A stretch of DNA of 34,223 nucleotides from CAVZVZ01 sp963778895 (lineage in GTDB: Bacteria > Actinomycetota > Acidimicrobiia > Acidimicrobiales > Acidimicrobilacustridaceae). The DNA is taken from NCBI GenBank assembly GCA_963778895.1, contig CAVZVZ010000006.1, positions 1 to 34,223 of the forward strand. The letters are read 5' to 3'. Position numbers and translations under genes: made by a program. Shown one piece after another: positions 1 through 8,135 of the stretch. How positions within the stretch are numbered: the first letter of the stretch is position 1; each line of letters starts with the position of its first letter. The notes under the pieces were generated by a model. It saw only the letters and a program-made list of their open reading frames with translations, was not told the origin of the DNA and did not search any database.

Positions 1-29
1 GCGTCCAGGGGGTGCGAGGGGTGAAACAG

Positions 30-67
30 TCCCCACCCCCTGCGGCTTTCACCGCGGGGGGTGGGGA
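30..67 (-). terminator. Strong GC-rich hairpin downstream of the propeller lipoprotein gene
   Basis: Positions 30-45 and 52-67 form a 16-bp stem (one G-U pair, otherwise perfect) closed by a 6-nt loop. It begins 29 nt past the stop codon of the minus-strand gene ending at 97. There is no T-run after it on the minus strand, so it is a U-less hairpin of the kind often found after actinobacterial genes. A terminator role is inferred from position and stability; it could also protect the mRNA 3' end. Confidence 0.65.
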
Positions 68-96
68 CCCGCTCATCGTCGGGCGCGGCCCGAGAG

Positions 97-1527
97 CTAC
101 TTGAACACGTACAGGGATTTGTCGCTGGAACCGACGAACACGGCACCGTTCGCTATCGCGGGCGACGAGTTCACCTGACTGTTGGTCGGGCTCGACCACA
201 GCGGGCTGCACACCTTTGGGGTTCCGGAGCAGCCGCTGGAGCCAGCCGCGTCGAACGCGTACACGCTGCCGTCGCGGGAGCCGATGAACGCCACCCCGTT
301 CGCCACCGCGGGTGAGGATGGGTTCCCCAGATAGCTCAGCGTCGAGGACTGCCACAGTGGGCTGCACACCTTTGGGGTCCCGGAGCAGCCGGTGGAGCCG
401 GCCGCGTCGAACGCGGATAGCAGCACCTGCGTGCCGCTGGTCGAGTGGCCTACGTAGATGGTCCCGTTCGCGACCGCGGGCACGCCATAGAACGTGCCTC
501 CGATGCTGTAGGTCCACAGCGGGCCGCACACCTTCGGGATGCCCTGGCAGGGCGTGGCCCCGGCGGCGTCGAAGGCGTAGAGCCCGTACTGGTCCTGGGA
601 GTACAGCCGCCCGCCCACCACAGTGGCCGAGGTGCCGCCCTTCGAGGTCTTCCAGAGCGGTACGCAGGTCTTGGGGCTGCCCGAGCAGCCGTTCGTGCCG
701 GCGGCGTCGAACGCGTACACCCCTGCGATGTTTCCGGCGGGGACGTAGGCGACGCCGTTCACGACGGCGACGGTCTCGGCCACGTTTGCGCCACCCGACG
801 ACCCCGTCCACAGCGGGGTGCAAATCTTGGGGCTGCCCGAGCAGCCCGTGGACCCTGCGGCGTCGAAGGCATAGAGCACGCCGTACTTCTCGAGGTACAG
901 GACGCCGTTGACGACCACAGGGTTGCCGGTGCCGCCCGAGCCGAACGACGCCTGCCACAGCGGCGCGCACGTCTTGGGTGTACCCGAACAACCTGTGGAC
1001 CCCGCCGCGTCGAAGGCGTAGAGCCCGCCGGGCGTCACGATGTAGACAACGCCGTTGGCGACCGTCGGGTCACCGGGGTAGATGTTGTGCAGGTTCGCCG
1101 TCCACAGCGGATCGCAGCGCTTGAGGGTCGCGTTGCAACCGGTGATGCCACGCGCGTCGAAGGCATAGAGGTAACCATCGCGCGAGCCCACATAGGCGAC
1201 GTTGTTCGCAACTGCCGGCGACGACTCAACAGCCCCGCCCGTGATGCCGGCGAACGCGGGCGTCAGGTTGCCGACGTTGGCGACCGTGATCGTCTTGTCG
1301 GTGTTGTTGTACCGGCTGTTGCCGCCGTCGAAACCGAACGACATCCAGTCGCAACCCGTCAATGCGAGTGCCAGCCCGCAGACGAGCAGCACTACGAAGC
1401 TTCGCGGCACTCGACGGGTGTGCCCGGCCGAGTCTGTCCTCTGTGGTGAACGACGCTTCGCGTGACCCGGGAGGGCGTCCTCGGATCCGCGTCGTGGGGT
1501 GGTGGGGTTGAGTCCTTCGCTACGCAT
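97..1527 (-). CDS. Secreted lipoprotein with PQQ-like beta-propeller repeats
   Basis: The ATG at 1527 is preceded 7 nt upstream by GGAGG (1535-1539); an in-frame start at 1581 lacks a site. The 476-residue product has an Arg-rich N-terminus, a hydrophobic stretch and the lipobox LTGC, so it should be exported and lipid-anchored. The rest is seven copies of a unit containing YAFDAAG, then a Cys-X6-Cys segment (for example GCSGTPKTC), then PLW. A final YVFK strand could close a propeller of seven or eight blades with the first blade. This matches the PQQ-like/quinoprotein propeller fold (BamB or PQQ-dehydrogenase-like repeats), but no dehydrogenase active-site motif is visible, so a binding or scaffold role is more likely than catalysis. 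The paired cysteines of each repeat probably form disulfides outside the membrane. It appears to be transcribed alone and ends at the hairpin at 30-67. Confidence 0.85.
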   Translation of the reverse strand: MRSEGLNPTTPRRGSEDALPGHAKRRSPQRTDSAGHTRRVPRSFVVLLVCGLALALTGCDWMSFGFDGGNSRYNNTDKTITVANVGNLTPAFAGITGGAVESSPAVANNVAYVGSRDGYLYAFDARGITGCNATLKRCDPLWTANLHNIYPGDPTVANGVVYIVTPGGLYAFDAAGSTGCSGTPKTCAPLWQASFGSGGTGNPVVVNGVLYLEKYGVLYAFDAAGSTGCSGSPKICTPLWTGSSGGANVAETVAVVNGVAYVPAGNIAGVYAFDAAGTNGCSGSPKTCVPLWKTSKGGTSATVVGGRLYSQDQYGLYAFDAAGATPCQGIPKVCGPLWTYSIGGTFYGVPAVANGTIYVGHSTSGTQVLLSAFDAAGSTGCSGTPKVCSPLWQSSTLSYLGNPSSPAVANGVAFIGSRDGSVYAFDAAGSSGCSGTPKVCSPLWSSPTNSQVNSSPAIANGAVFVGSSDKSLYVFK

Positions 1528-1838
1528 CTTCCTGCCTCCAAGTGCGATTCGGTTTGACGGACGACAGCTCCGACGGGGCACGTCTCATCGCATTTCTCCT
1601 CAGTCGTGCTGCCGAGGCCATCCTCTAGGCACCAGGCTCTGTCGACCGTGCGCTCGGCCGCGTTCCATCTGTGCCGTGCATGACACTTCGCAGAACGGCG
1701 GTGACGTGCAGTCGAACCGCGGATGAACAAACGGTCGACATCGAGCTCCGACACCCACGGGCTCAGGTTGCGGCGGCGTAGAGGCTCTCGAGGTTCGTTG
1801 TGGCGGGCTCCGAATAGGTGAGGAGCCTCGTGATCGCG
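1528..1838. other. Intergenic region, no gene seen
   Basis: This 311-nt stretch holds the leader and presumably the promoter of the lipoprotein gene (ribosome binding site 1535-1539) and the 3' flank of the oxidoreductase gene. A 7-bp inverted repeat (1781-1787 with 1823-1829) has a 35-nt loop and is not convincing as a terminator. Frames open across the region read as Arg/Pro-rich shadow sequence. I see no RNA gene. Confidence 0.5.
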
Positions 1839-3167
1839 TCACGCATTCGAGGGCTCTTCGGCCTTTGCGAGCATGCCGCGGGCGACGTTGAGTCGGCTCG
1901 ATTCCAACCAGGCCGCCATGTCGGGTTGCTCGTTCCAGAGCCGTAGCGCCTCCAGCTGGCCTTTCATGTTCGGGAGCCAGTCGTTCGCTGCATCCGGATA
2001 GCGGGTGGTCGGCGAAAGGCGAGACTTCGCGACCTCGTCGTCGCTCCGACTCGCCTCGATGTAGCCGATGACAGCCGCGTTGAACGTCGGGAACACGGTG
2101 CTGATGCATTGGAGCGTGATGCGGCCGGGTTCGAAGATCGGGCGCGCCGGCGCCTTGCCGAGCCCGGCGGCGGAGCAATCGATGTAGAGCTGACCGCTGT
2201 CGGTCGTGATCGTCCCCTGTTCCAGCTGGATCTCGGTGGCAGCTATCGCTCGGACGTGGCCGAGACGCACGACGTTCTCGATCGTGCGGAGCGCCTCGAG
2301 CTCGGCGACGGTCAACGTCGCGCCGTGGTACATGGTCGGCACGACGTCGGGATCGAAGCGAAGCAGCTGGCCGCAGGCCTCGAGTCGAGCGAAGAGGTCA
2401 TCGATGCTCTCGGCCTCGGCCGACGCTTCGACGCCACGCGACACGCCGTCGATCGTGTCCGTCACCAGGTCGAGAGGCTGGACCTGCGCACGGTTCCACA
2501 TCCACGGATCGCGGGCTCGTATCCAGCGGATGTCGTCGGGGTCGACGCCGTTCTGCAGAAGCCACGTGCACGTATCGGAACCGGTCTTGCCACCACCGAG
2601 GACCGTGTAGCCCGTCGCCGGCTCGCGTACGTCGGCCAGCTCACTGACCGGAACGCATCGCACATCGGGCGCGACGACGAACGACGGGGTGTGACGCGAC
2701 GGGATCGTCGGTTCGAGATAGCGGGCGTCCACGACCGCGCGGCGAACCTTCACCTCGGTCCGCGCTCCTGTGAGGGCGGCGACGAACGCCACGCTCGCGG
2801 ACTCCAACCCCAGATAGTTGGACATGGGAAAGAACCGGACCTGTCCAGAACCCAGCAGGTGCTCGTCCATCACCTGCCGGTAGTAGTCGCAGATCTGGAA
2901 ATGACCGGCCTGCTCGTAGAGCCCGGCGTTGAAGCCGACCTCGTCGATCCGGTCGTTGCCCAGACGCCGAGAGTTGACGCCATAGCAAGCAGCTGGCTGA
3001 TGAAGCCGAACGAAGGGATACGCGTCGTTCCAGTGACCGCCAGGCGCGGGCCGACGATCCACCATGACGACGTCCGCCTCCTTGTCAGCCTCGATCAACG
3101 CGTCGCTGAAGGCCAAGCCGGTCGCTCCGGCCCCGACCACCAGATAGTCGGTCTCCAACACACCCAT
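1839..3167 (-). CDS. FAD/NAD(P)-dependent oxidoreductase (flavin monooxygenase-like)
   Basis: The ATG at 3167 has AGGAGG at 3175-3180, 7 nt away, and is preferred over the GTG one codon upstream. The 442-residue protein opens with a dinucleotide-binding fold, VVGAGATGLAFSDAL at about residues 9-23, typical for FAD. A second glycine motif, VLGGGKTGSDT near residue 190, fits the NAD(P)H site of two-dinucleotide-binding flavoproteins. The N-terminal DRRPAPGGHWNDAYPFVRLHQPA segment resembles the GGxW region of flavin-containing monooxygenases and related pyridine nucleotide-disulfide-type enzymes. There is no CxxC redox pair, so it is not a disulfide reductase. The substrate cannot be told. It is divergent from the MDR oxidoreductase at 3522, with about 350 nt between them, so shared regulation is possible but not shown. 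Confidence 0.8.
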   Translation of the reverse strand: MGVLETDYLVVGAGATGLAFSDALIEADKEADVVMVDRRPAPGGHWNDAYPFVRLHQPAACYGVNSRRLGNDRIDEVGFNAGLYEQAGHFQICDYYRQVMDEHLLGSGQVRFFPMSNYLGLESASVAFVAALTGARTEVKVRRAVVDARYLEPTIPSRHTPSFVVAPDVRCVPVSELADVREPATGYTVLGGGKTGSDTCTWLLQNGVDPDDIRWIRARDPWMWNRAQVQPLDLVTDTIDGVSRGVEASAEAESIDDLFARLEACGQLLRFDPDVVPTMYHGATLTVAELEALRTIENVVRLGHVRAIAATEIQLEQGTITTDSGQLYIDCSAAGLGKAPARPIFEPGRITLQCISTVFPTFNAAVIGYIEASRSDDEVAKSRLSPTTRYPDAANDWLPNMKGQLEALRLWNEQPDMAAWLESSRLNVARGMLAKAEEPSNA

Positions 3168-3521
3168 CACTCGACCTCCTCCTTCGAGGCTCCACCATCA
3201 TGCATCACGCCTGTGCCTGCCGGAATGCGTTCGGCCGCGAAGTGATGCCGGTCGGGGCCACGGCGGCGCGTCTGGTGAGGGAACAGGCGCGTCGAGGTCG
3301 AGCGGTCACAGCTACGAGCAAACAACGGCCCCTCATCCCGGGCTCGCCGCAAGCGACGACGCCCGACGGAACCAGGTGTGGGACGCTGGCCAGCAGCGCT
3401 GGATCCAACTCGACCGACCCGACGTCGTCATCGAACAGATCCAACGGTCGCTCCCATTACATCCACGACAGCAATACGAGACCACCGACACGTGACCACC
3501 ATTGAAGGGGCGACCAATCCG
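3168..3521. other. Divergent intergenic region
   Basis: This stretch lies between two divergent oxidoreductase genes and must carry both promoters. The AGGAGG at 3175-3180 serves the minus-strand gene and AAGGGG at 3505-3510 the plus-strand gene. Open frames here have no coding character. GATCCAAC occurs twice as a direct repeat (near 3400 and 3439) in the plus-gene leader, which is too little to call an operator. Confidence 0.4.
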
Positions 3522-4490
3522 ATGCGAGCGATCACGCAGGACACCTACGGCTCGAGCGAGACGTGGCATCTGACTGACATCGACAGGCCTGAGATCGATG
3601 CCCATGAGGTGCTGGTGCGAGTGCACGCGGCGGGGCTCGACCGCGGTACGTGGCACTCGATGACCGGCCGCCCGTACCTCATGCGCATCATGGGCTTCGG
3701 CTTCCGTGCACCGAAGAACCACGTGCCCGGTCTGGCCGTTGCCGGCACGGTCGAGGCGGTCGGCGCGACGGTGACCAGGTTCGCGGTCGGCGACGAGGTG
3801 TTCGGCGTCAGTCGCGGCGGATTCGCCGAGTACGCCGCAGCCCGCGAGGACAAGCTCGCCCGCAAGCCGTCGAACCTTACGTTCGAACAAGCCGCGGCGG
3901 TTCCCATCTCCGCCACGACGGCCATCCAGGGTCTCCGCGCCGGCCGCATCGAGGCCGGACAGGAGGTCCTCATCATCGGAGCGTCCGGCGGCGTCGGCAC
4001 CTACGCCGTGCAGCTGGCCAAAGCTTTCGGGGCCGAGGTCACCGGTGTGTGCAGCACCGCCAAGATCGACCTGGTCCGGTCACTCGGCGCCGACCGCGTC
4101 ATCGACTACACCGAGGAGGACTTCACGGACGACTCGGGCCGCTACGACCTCATCCTCGACATCGGCGGGAACACCCGGCTGAGTCGCCTCCGGCGGGCCC
4201 TCACCACCACGGGCACATTGGTCATCGTCGGCGGCGAGAACAAGGGCAACTGGACCGGCGGCTTCGGCCGGAGCCTACGGGCACCCGTGTTGTCGCTCTT
4301 CGTGCGCCAGCGGCTCACCATGCTCGCGTCCAAGGAGCAGTACTCGGACCTCGAGGCGCTGACCGAGCTCATCGAGGCCGGATCGGTCACGCCCAGCGTC
4401 GACCGGACCTACCTGCTCGACCAGGCCCAGGACGCCATGCGTCAGCTCGAAGCCGGGCTGGTGCGCGGCAAGGTCGCCGTCGTGATCTGA
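3522..4490 (+). CDS. NAD(P)-dependent MDR-family oxidoreductase (quinone reductase-like)
   Basis: The product is 322 residues, the usual length for zinc-independent medium-chain dehydrogenases/reductases of the zeta-crystallin type. The N-terminal GroES-like half contains EVLVRVHAAGLDRGTWH and the family-typical G-D-E-V-F-G segment (VGDEVFGVSRGGFAEY). The Rossmann half has LIIGASGGVGTYAVQLAKAFGA, the NAD(P)H-binding motif, and ends with a segment (RTYLLDQAQDAMRQLEAG..GKVAV) typical of these enzymes. No catalytic-zinc Cys/His set is present, so it should reduce quinones or enones with NAD(P)H. The ATG at 3522 follows AAGGGG with an 11-nt spacer; a GTG at 3492 is in frame but has no binding site. 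Confidence 0.87.
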   Translation: MRAITQDTYGSSETWHLTDIDRPEIDAHEVLVRVHAAGLDRGTWHSMTGRPYLMRIMGFGFRAPKNHVPGLAVAGTVEAVGATVTRFAVGDEVFGVSRGGFAEYAAAREDKLARKPSNLTFEQAAAVPISATTAIQGLRAGRIEAGQEVLIIGASGGVGTYAVQLAKAFGAEVTGVCSTAKIDLVRSLGADRVIDYTEEDFTDDSGRYDLILDIGGNTRLSRLRRALTTTGTLVIVGGENKGNWTGGFGRSLRAPVLSLFVRQRLTMLASKEQYSDLEALTELIEAGSVTPSVDRTYLLDQAQDAMRQLEAGLVRGKVAVVI

Positions 4491-4517
4491 CGCGCGGCCT
4501 CGCTCCGACGCGATCGT

Positions 4518-4534
4518 CATCCACCTTGTGGATG
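4518..4534 (+). terminator. Hairpin after the MDR oxidoreductase gene
   Basis: CATCCAC and GTGGATG form a perfect 7-bp stem with a 3-nt CTT loop, starting 28 nt after the stop codon at 4490. A loosely T-rich stretch follows near 4549-4558. This is a plausible intrinsic terminator, but the stem is short. Confidence 0.45.
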
Positions 4535-4651
4535 TAGGGCTGGCGACGCTTCTTCCCGCCGGCGAATCAGCTCATCGACAGGCTGTAGGCAAGGTGTCGT
4601 CGAGGTCGAGCAGCAGGATGATTTGAAGCGCCGTACTTCTACGCTGCCACC

Positions 4652-5050
4652 ATGACGCAAAGCTCAACGAATGGTGTGCACGGTTTGAGTCGCGTCTTTC
4701 ATGCACTCGATGACCTCACGACACGGGCGGGGGCCTCGGGGGTGGTCCTTGTCGGTGTACTCGTTGCGGTGGTGGCCATCGGGATCTTCGGTGTGTCTTC
4801 GGATGTGCAGTACGCCTTCGCAACCGCTGCCTCGGCCATAACGCTCGTCATGGTTTTCGTGATCCAACACACCCAAAGTCGGCAACAGTTGGCGCTCCAG
4901 CTAAAGCTCGATGAGCTCTTACACGCGCTTCCCCAGGCGGATGACAGATTCGTGCATGTCGAAGCGGGATCGGACCACGAGCTCCACGAGCTCGAGACCC
5001 GTCACGTCAGCAGCCACGCCGCGCTCAGGGACGCGAACGGCGAAGATTGA
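4652..5050 (+). CDS. Low-affinity iron permease family small membrane protein
   Basis: The 132-residue product has two predicted transmembrane helices (about residues 29-47 and 54-75), separated by a short FGVSSDVQYAF turn. These are followed by VFVIQHTQSRQQLALQLKLDELLHA, which is the hallmark of the low-affinity iron permease family (Pfam PF04120: short proteins with a conserved N-T/H-x-x-R and LQLKLDEL signature). The C-terminus is an acidic, His-containing tail (HVEAGSDHELHELE). Family members in bacteria are small and iron transport has not been well established for them, so the name is a family label. The start has no clear ribosome binding site, so leaderless or weak translation is possible. 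It appears to stand alone. Confidence 0.75.
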   Translation: MTQSSTNGVHGLSRVFHALDDLTTRAGASGVVLVGVLVAVVAIGIFGVSSDVQYAFATAASAITLVMVFVIQHTQSRQQLALQLKLDELLHALPQADDRFVHVEAGSDHELHELETRHVSSHAALRDANGED

Positions 5051-5179
5051 CGGATCAAGTCAAGAGCGGTGGAGGGCACAGGGCTCGTTCGGAACGGCTC
5101 TCTCTACCGGTTGGTGCAGAAGTTTCGTCCTGGATGCCAACATCACCTAGGCGTCAGTCGGTCGACCTGAATCGGGCCG

Positions 5180-5459
5180 TCAGTGTTGCTGTCGTTCCTC
5201 GTTGACCTTCTCGACATCGGCGGGTGTCGCCAGGGCGTGATCGGGAACCGGGCGCGTTGGCGCCGGTGTCACCGTGAGCTCGCTGGACTGCGATCTTCGC
5301 GTCACGTGCGGTGACGTGTTAGTCGAATGTCCGGGCACGAAGCGCCTTGGCCTCCGCCTCCCGGTCTCCCGTCGCGGCGCTCAGTCGTTGCCGGAGCGAT
5401 GGTTTGTCGCGGTCATCCTCGACGGGCGAGTCCTTCTCGTTGTCCGGGTTGTCGCTCAC
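5180..5459 (-). pseudogene. Interrupted small hydrophilic protein gene
   Basis: A GTG at 5459 is preceded by GAAGGA (5467-5472, 7-nt spacer) and opens a 46-codon frame ending in TAA at 5319-5321. The peptide is charged (begins VSDNPDNEKDSPVEDD, contains AATGDREAEAKAL). Reading past the TAA, the same frame continues TARDAKIAVQRAHGDTG, with coding character. About 30 codons on, the next frame takes over and reads ALATPADVEKVNEERQQH before TGA at 5180-5182. The simplest view is one gene of about 90 codons carrying one nonsense change and one frameshift. Alternatively a genuine 46-residue protein ends at 5319. Raw-sequence errors are possible, as elsewhere in the window. It has its own SigF-like promoter (5499-5526) and is divergent from the DUF6582-like gene. 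Confidence 0.55.
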
Positions 5460-5498
5460 GAATGGTTCCTTCGATCCAGCAATACGTTCGAACGCGGT

Positions 5499-5526
5499 CT
5501 ACCCGCCCTTGGGCGGTGACAGAACA
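5499..5526 (-). promoter_or_regulatory. SigF/SigB-like promoter for the small gene at 5459
   Basis: Reading the minus strand: TGTTC (5522-5526), a 17-nt spacer, then GGGTAG (5499-5504). The actinobacterial SigF/SigB-type consensus is roughly GGTTT-N15-17-GGGTA. The start codon lies 40 nt beyond the near edge of the -10 element. A 6-bp inverted repeat with a 2-nt centre (5503-5516) overlaps the -10 and spacer. The -35 is imperfect; the call rests on the -10, the spacing and the similar sites at 8798 and 22896. Confidence 0.5.
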
Positions 5527-5576
5527 AGGGCAGCCTGACTGGGCCGGCCGCCAGTCTCACTGAGTCGACACGAACT

Positions 5577-5607
5577 GGTTCGCGCAGATGTCCGCCGCGC
5601 GGGGTAG
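5577..5607 (+). promoter_or_regulatory. Possible SigF-like promoter for the DUF6582-like gene
   Basis: GGTTC at 5577-5581 and GGGTAG at 5602-5607 lie upstream of the ATG at 5652. The elements match the SigF/SigB pattern individually, but the spacer is 20 nt, longer than the usual 15-17. Divergent to the site at 5499-5526. Weak call. Confidence 0.25.
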
Positions 5608-5651
5608 GCAACCTCCCGTGTGTCCGCGATCTTGATCGGAGGAAGTCCACG

Positions 5652-6020
5652 ATGGCCGTCACAACGTTCAAAGACTTGCCCCTCGCTCCCCGTGACCGAA
5701 AATGGGACGCGGCCGAGGCGGAGAAACGGGTGCGAACCTGGGCACAGGCCGAGGATCGTCCCAACCAGAAGTTCCGCAAGGCGCACGTGCGGTACGACGC
5801 GGAGAACAAGGACGAGTTCGGTGCCTATAAGTTGCCGATCGCTGACGTCATCGACGGCAGGCTGCAGGTTGTGCCCCGGGCTGTCACGTCGGCCGGCGGT
5901 GTCATCGACCGAGCCAGGGGTGGCATCGATCTTCCGTCGCGTGACATCCCACGTGTGAAGGCTCACCTGAAGAAGTACTACGAGAAGATGGGTGAGGAAC
6001 CACCCTGGGACGGCGAGTGA
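5652..6020 (+). CDS. DUF6582-like protein
   Basis: The ATG at 5652 follows GGAGGA (5638-5643). The 122-residue soluble product contains WDAAEAEKRVRTWAQ, then KAHVRYDAENKDEFGAYKLPIADVIDGRL, then GGIDLPSRDIPRVKAHLKKYYEKMGEEPPW. I recognise this pattern (aromatic/Asp near the N-terminus, F-G-x-Y-K-L-P-I-A-D-V, and a final KxHLxKYYxKM) from short actinobacterial and phage-associated proteins assigned to DUF6582. In phages the domain sits near head-maturation proteases, but no other phage gene is nearby here. Function unknown. It faces away from the interrupted small gene at 5459 across a 190-nt region with two SigF-like elements. Confidence 0.65.
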   Translation: MAVTTFKDLPLAPRDRKWDAAEAEKRVRTWAQAEDRPNQKFRKAHVRYDAENKDEFGAYKLPIADVIDGRLQVVPRAVTSAGGVIDRARGGIDLPSRDIPRVKAHLKKYYEKMGEEPPWDGE

Positions 6021-6240
6021 CGCCACTTCTCCCTGACCCCGCCTGATCTCCGGTGTCGCGTCCCTCTGAAGGTTCGGCGCGCCGGCAGGGACCCTGTGGG
6101 GAAGCTCACCGCGGTTGGCGCCTCGTCACCCGCCGTCCGTCATCGGCCGTATCGGGCGGGAGGCCAGCACTTTCACATCCCGGCCCTGTTGCGAAGAAGA
6201 GTCGGTGGGCAGTGAGAGAGGACGGCGCGAAGCTATTGGG

Positions 6241-7986
6241 GTGACGGTTGATCGGGAGTCCGTCGAGCGGGTCGATTCGGCGCTACTCGGTGCTGACTTG
6301 CTGGAGACGTTGGCCGCGAGCGGCACAGGGACCTGGTGGTGGGACGCGGCGAGCGGGCAGGTGAGGTGGGACACGACGCTGGAGGCGTTGTCGGGCTTGC
6401 CGCCGGGTGGTTTCGGGGCGACGTTCGAGGCTTGGCTCGAGACCTTGCATCCCGAGGAGGTCGACTCGATCCTGGCGCAGGTGAACGACGCGATAGAGCG
6501 TCGTAGCTCCTATCACTTCGAACACCGCACGATTTGGCCTGACGGGACGGTGCGCTGGTTGGAGTGCCGCGGGCAGGTCACGATCGATGAGCTCGGGAAC
6601 TTCACGGGGACTGTGGGTTGCGCGGTGGACATCACCGAGCGGCGGGAGAGCGAGGAGCGGCGTTCTCAGGCGCTGGAGCGGGAGCGTCGGCTGCGTGACC
6701 GTTTCGCGTTCCTGATGCGTGTGACCGATACGGCCGTTGCGGCGGAGGACCACTCGGAGTTCATGCGCGCGGCGGCTGCGTCGGCGGTGCCGCAGCTGGG
6801 GGATTGGTGTTCGATCCACTACATACCGGATGACGGTGCGGACGTGGAGATCGTGGTGGCGCACGCGGATCCCGCCAAGGTGGCCTGGGCCGATGCTCTC
6901 GCGCGTCGGTTCCCGTACAACCCGGACGGCGAGACCGGTGTGCCGGCCGTGATCCGGTCGGGAGTCACCGAGTTCATCGAGTGCGTGAGCCAGGACTTGA
7001 TCGACGACGCGTTAGCGCGTTCGACGATCGATCCGATGCTGGTACGCGAGATCCTCGACGAGCTGGGTCTCACGAGCGTGATCACCGTTCCGCTGCGGAC
7101 CAAGCGCGGCGTGCGGGGGGCGATGCAGTTCGTGAGCGCCGAATCGCGGCGCGTCTATGACCGCGACGATGTAGCGCTTGCGGAGGTCGCGGCCGGTCGC
7201 ATCGCGGACGCGTTGGACAACATGTGGCTGACCGAGCAACACCGGCACATCTCGGCGACGCTACAGCGAGCCCTGCTACCCCCGAAGCTCCCGACGATCG
7301 AGGGTATGGATGTCGCGGTGCGGTATTGGCCGGCGGGGGTCGCGGTCGAGGCCGGCGGCGATTTCTACGATGTGTTCCAGACGCTGCCGACGTCGCCGAC
7401 CTCGTGGTCGGTGTTGATCGGTGACGTGTGCGGGACTGGGCCCGACGCCGCGGCATTGACCGGTATCGCGCGGCACACGGTGCGGGCCGCCGCCCGCCAT
7501 GGCCAGGACCACCGGACGGTACTGGAATGGTTGAACGAGGCGATGCGACTGTCCGACCGCGATCGGTTCTGCACCGCGGTATACGCCACGCTCGAGGCTC
7601 GGGACGATCGGTGGTGGTTCACGGGTTGCGCCGCCGGCCATCCTCGCCCGGTGCTGGCCCGCCCATGCGGCGCCGCGCTGATGGGAGAGCCGGGCTCGTT
7701 GCTGGGCGTGTTCGAAGAGATCAAGCTGCGTATCAGCGAGACGGGGCTCGAGGTCGGCGATGTAGTGGTGCTCTACACAGACGGGATCACCGACCTGCCA
7801 CCGCCGCATGGTCGCAGCGAGGCAGACGTTGTCGACCTGGTCGCCAGGGTGGCGCCAAGGGGAACGGCTGCTGATGTTGCTGAAGCGATCCATTCTTGGG
7901 TGACGGATCGCCTTCCCATGGCGCAACGCGCCGACGATGTAGCGCTGGTAGTGCTACGCGTCACCGGCCCGCCCGGCGGCGGCTGA
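6241..7986 (+). CDS. PAS-GAF-PP2C (SpoIIE/RsbU-type) serine phosphatase
   Basis: The frame is open from 6115, but homology begins just after the GTG at 6241, which gives a 581-residue soluble protein. No good ribosome binding site is seen, so the start is uncertain. Order: PAS domain (about residues 15-140; TWWWDAASGQVRWD, FEHRTIWPDGTVRWLECRG, closing in GCAVDITERRE), a short coiled linker, a GAF domain (about 155-330; ITVPLRTKRGVRGAMQFVS), then a PP2C phosphatase domain. The last contains GGDFYDVF, IGDVCGTGPDAA and LYTDGITD, which hold the acidic residues that bind the catalytic metals. Such proteins dephosphorylate STAS anti-anti-sigma factors and so release an alternative sigma factor. No kinase (HATPase) or STAS domain is fused and none is encoded nearby, so the partners lie elsewhere. 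SigF-like promoters flank it on both sides, which fits a general-stress role by inference. Confidence 0.88.
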   Translation: MTVDRESVERVDSALLGADLLETLAASGTGTWWWDAASGQVRWDTTLEALSGLPPGGFGATFEAWLETLHPEEVDSILAQVNDAIERRSSYHFEHRTIWPDGTVRWLECRGQVTIDELGNFTGTVGCAVDITERRESEERRSQALERERRLRDRFAFLMRVTDTAVAAEDHSEFMRAAAASAVPQLGDWCSIHYIPDDGADVEIVVAHADPAKVAWADALARRFPYNPDGETGVPAVIRSGVTEFIECVSQDLIDDALARSTIDPMLVREILDELGLTSVITVPLRTKRGVRGAMQFVSAESRRVYDRDDVALAEVAAGRIADALDNMWLTEQHRHISATLQRALLPPKLPTIEGMDVAVRYWPAGVAVEAGGDFYDVFQTLPTSPTSWSVLIGDVCGTGPDAAALTGIARHTVRAAARHGQDHRTVLEWLNEAMRLSDRDRFCTAVYATLEARDDRWWFTGCAAGHPRPVLARPCGAALMGEPGSLLGVFEEIKLRISETGLEVGDVVVLYTDGITDLPPPHGRSEADVVDLVARVAPRGTAADVAEAIHSWVTDRLPMAQRADDVALVVLRVTGPPGGG

Positions 7987-8135
7987 CTCAACAAGGGGAG
8001 CGGGAGTTTGCGGAGGCGCAGCGCAACCGAGTGGACTTCGAACCAGCCGCGCCGGGTGAAGCGACGATGGTCACCGGTGAGGTGCGGTTCCAGAGCTCGG
8101 GTTTATGCCACCGTCCGTCTGGGTCCGTTCATGAG

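Noticed and set aside
445..1449. 334-codon plus-strand frame opposite the beta-propeller lipoprotein
   Set aside because: It mirrors the repeats of the real gene and has no start signal or recognisable domain.
2109..3245. 378-codon plus-strand frame opposite the FAD oxidoreductase
   Set aside because: The minus-strand gene has clear dinucleotide-binding motifs and a ribosome binding site; the opposite frame has neither.
5274..5563. Plus-strand open frames of 60-80 codons
   Set aside because: They overlap the minus-strand small gene, which has the start signals and promoter.
7987..8135. Plus-strand peptide-like reading after the phosphatase (GEREFAEAQRNRVDFEP)
   Set aside because: It looks somewhat coding but has no start signal, is short and has no recognisable family; possibly a gene remnant, not enough to annotate.
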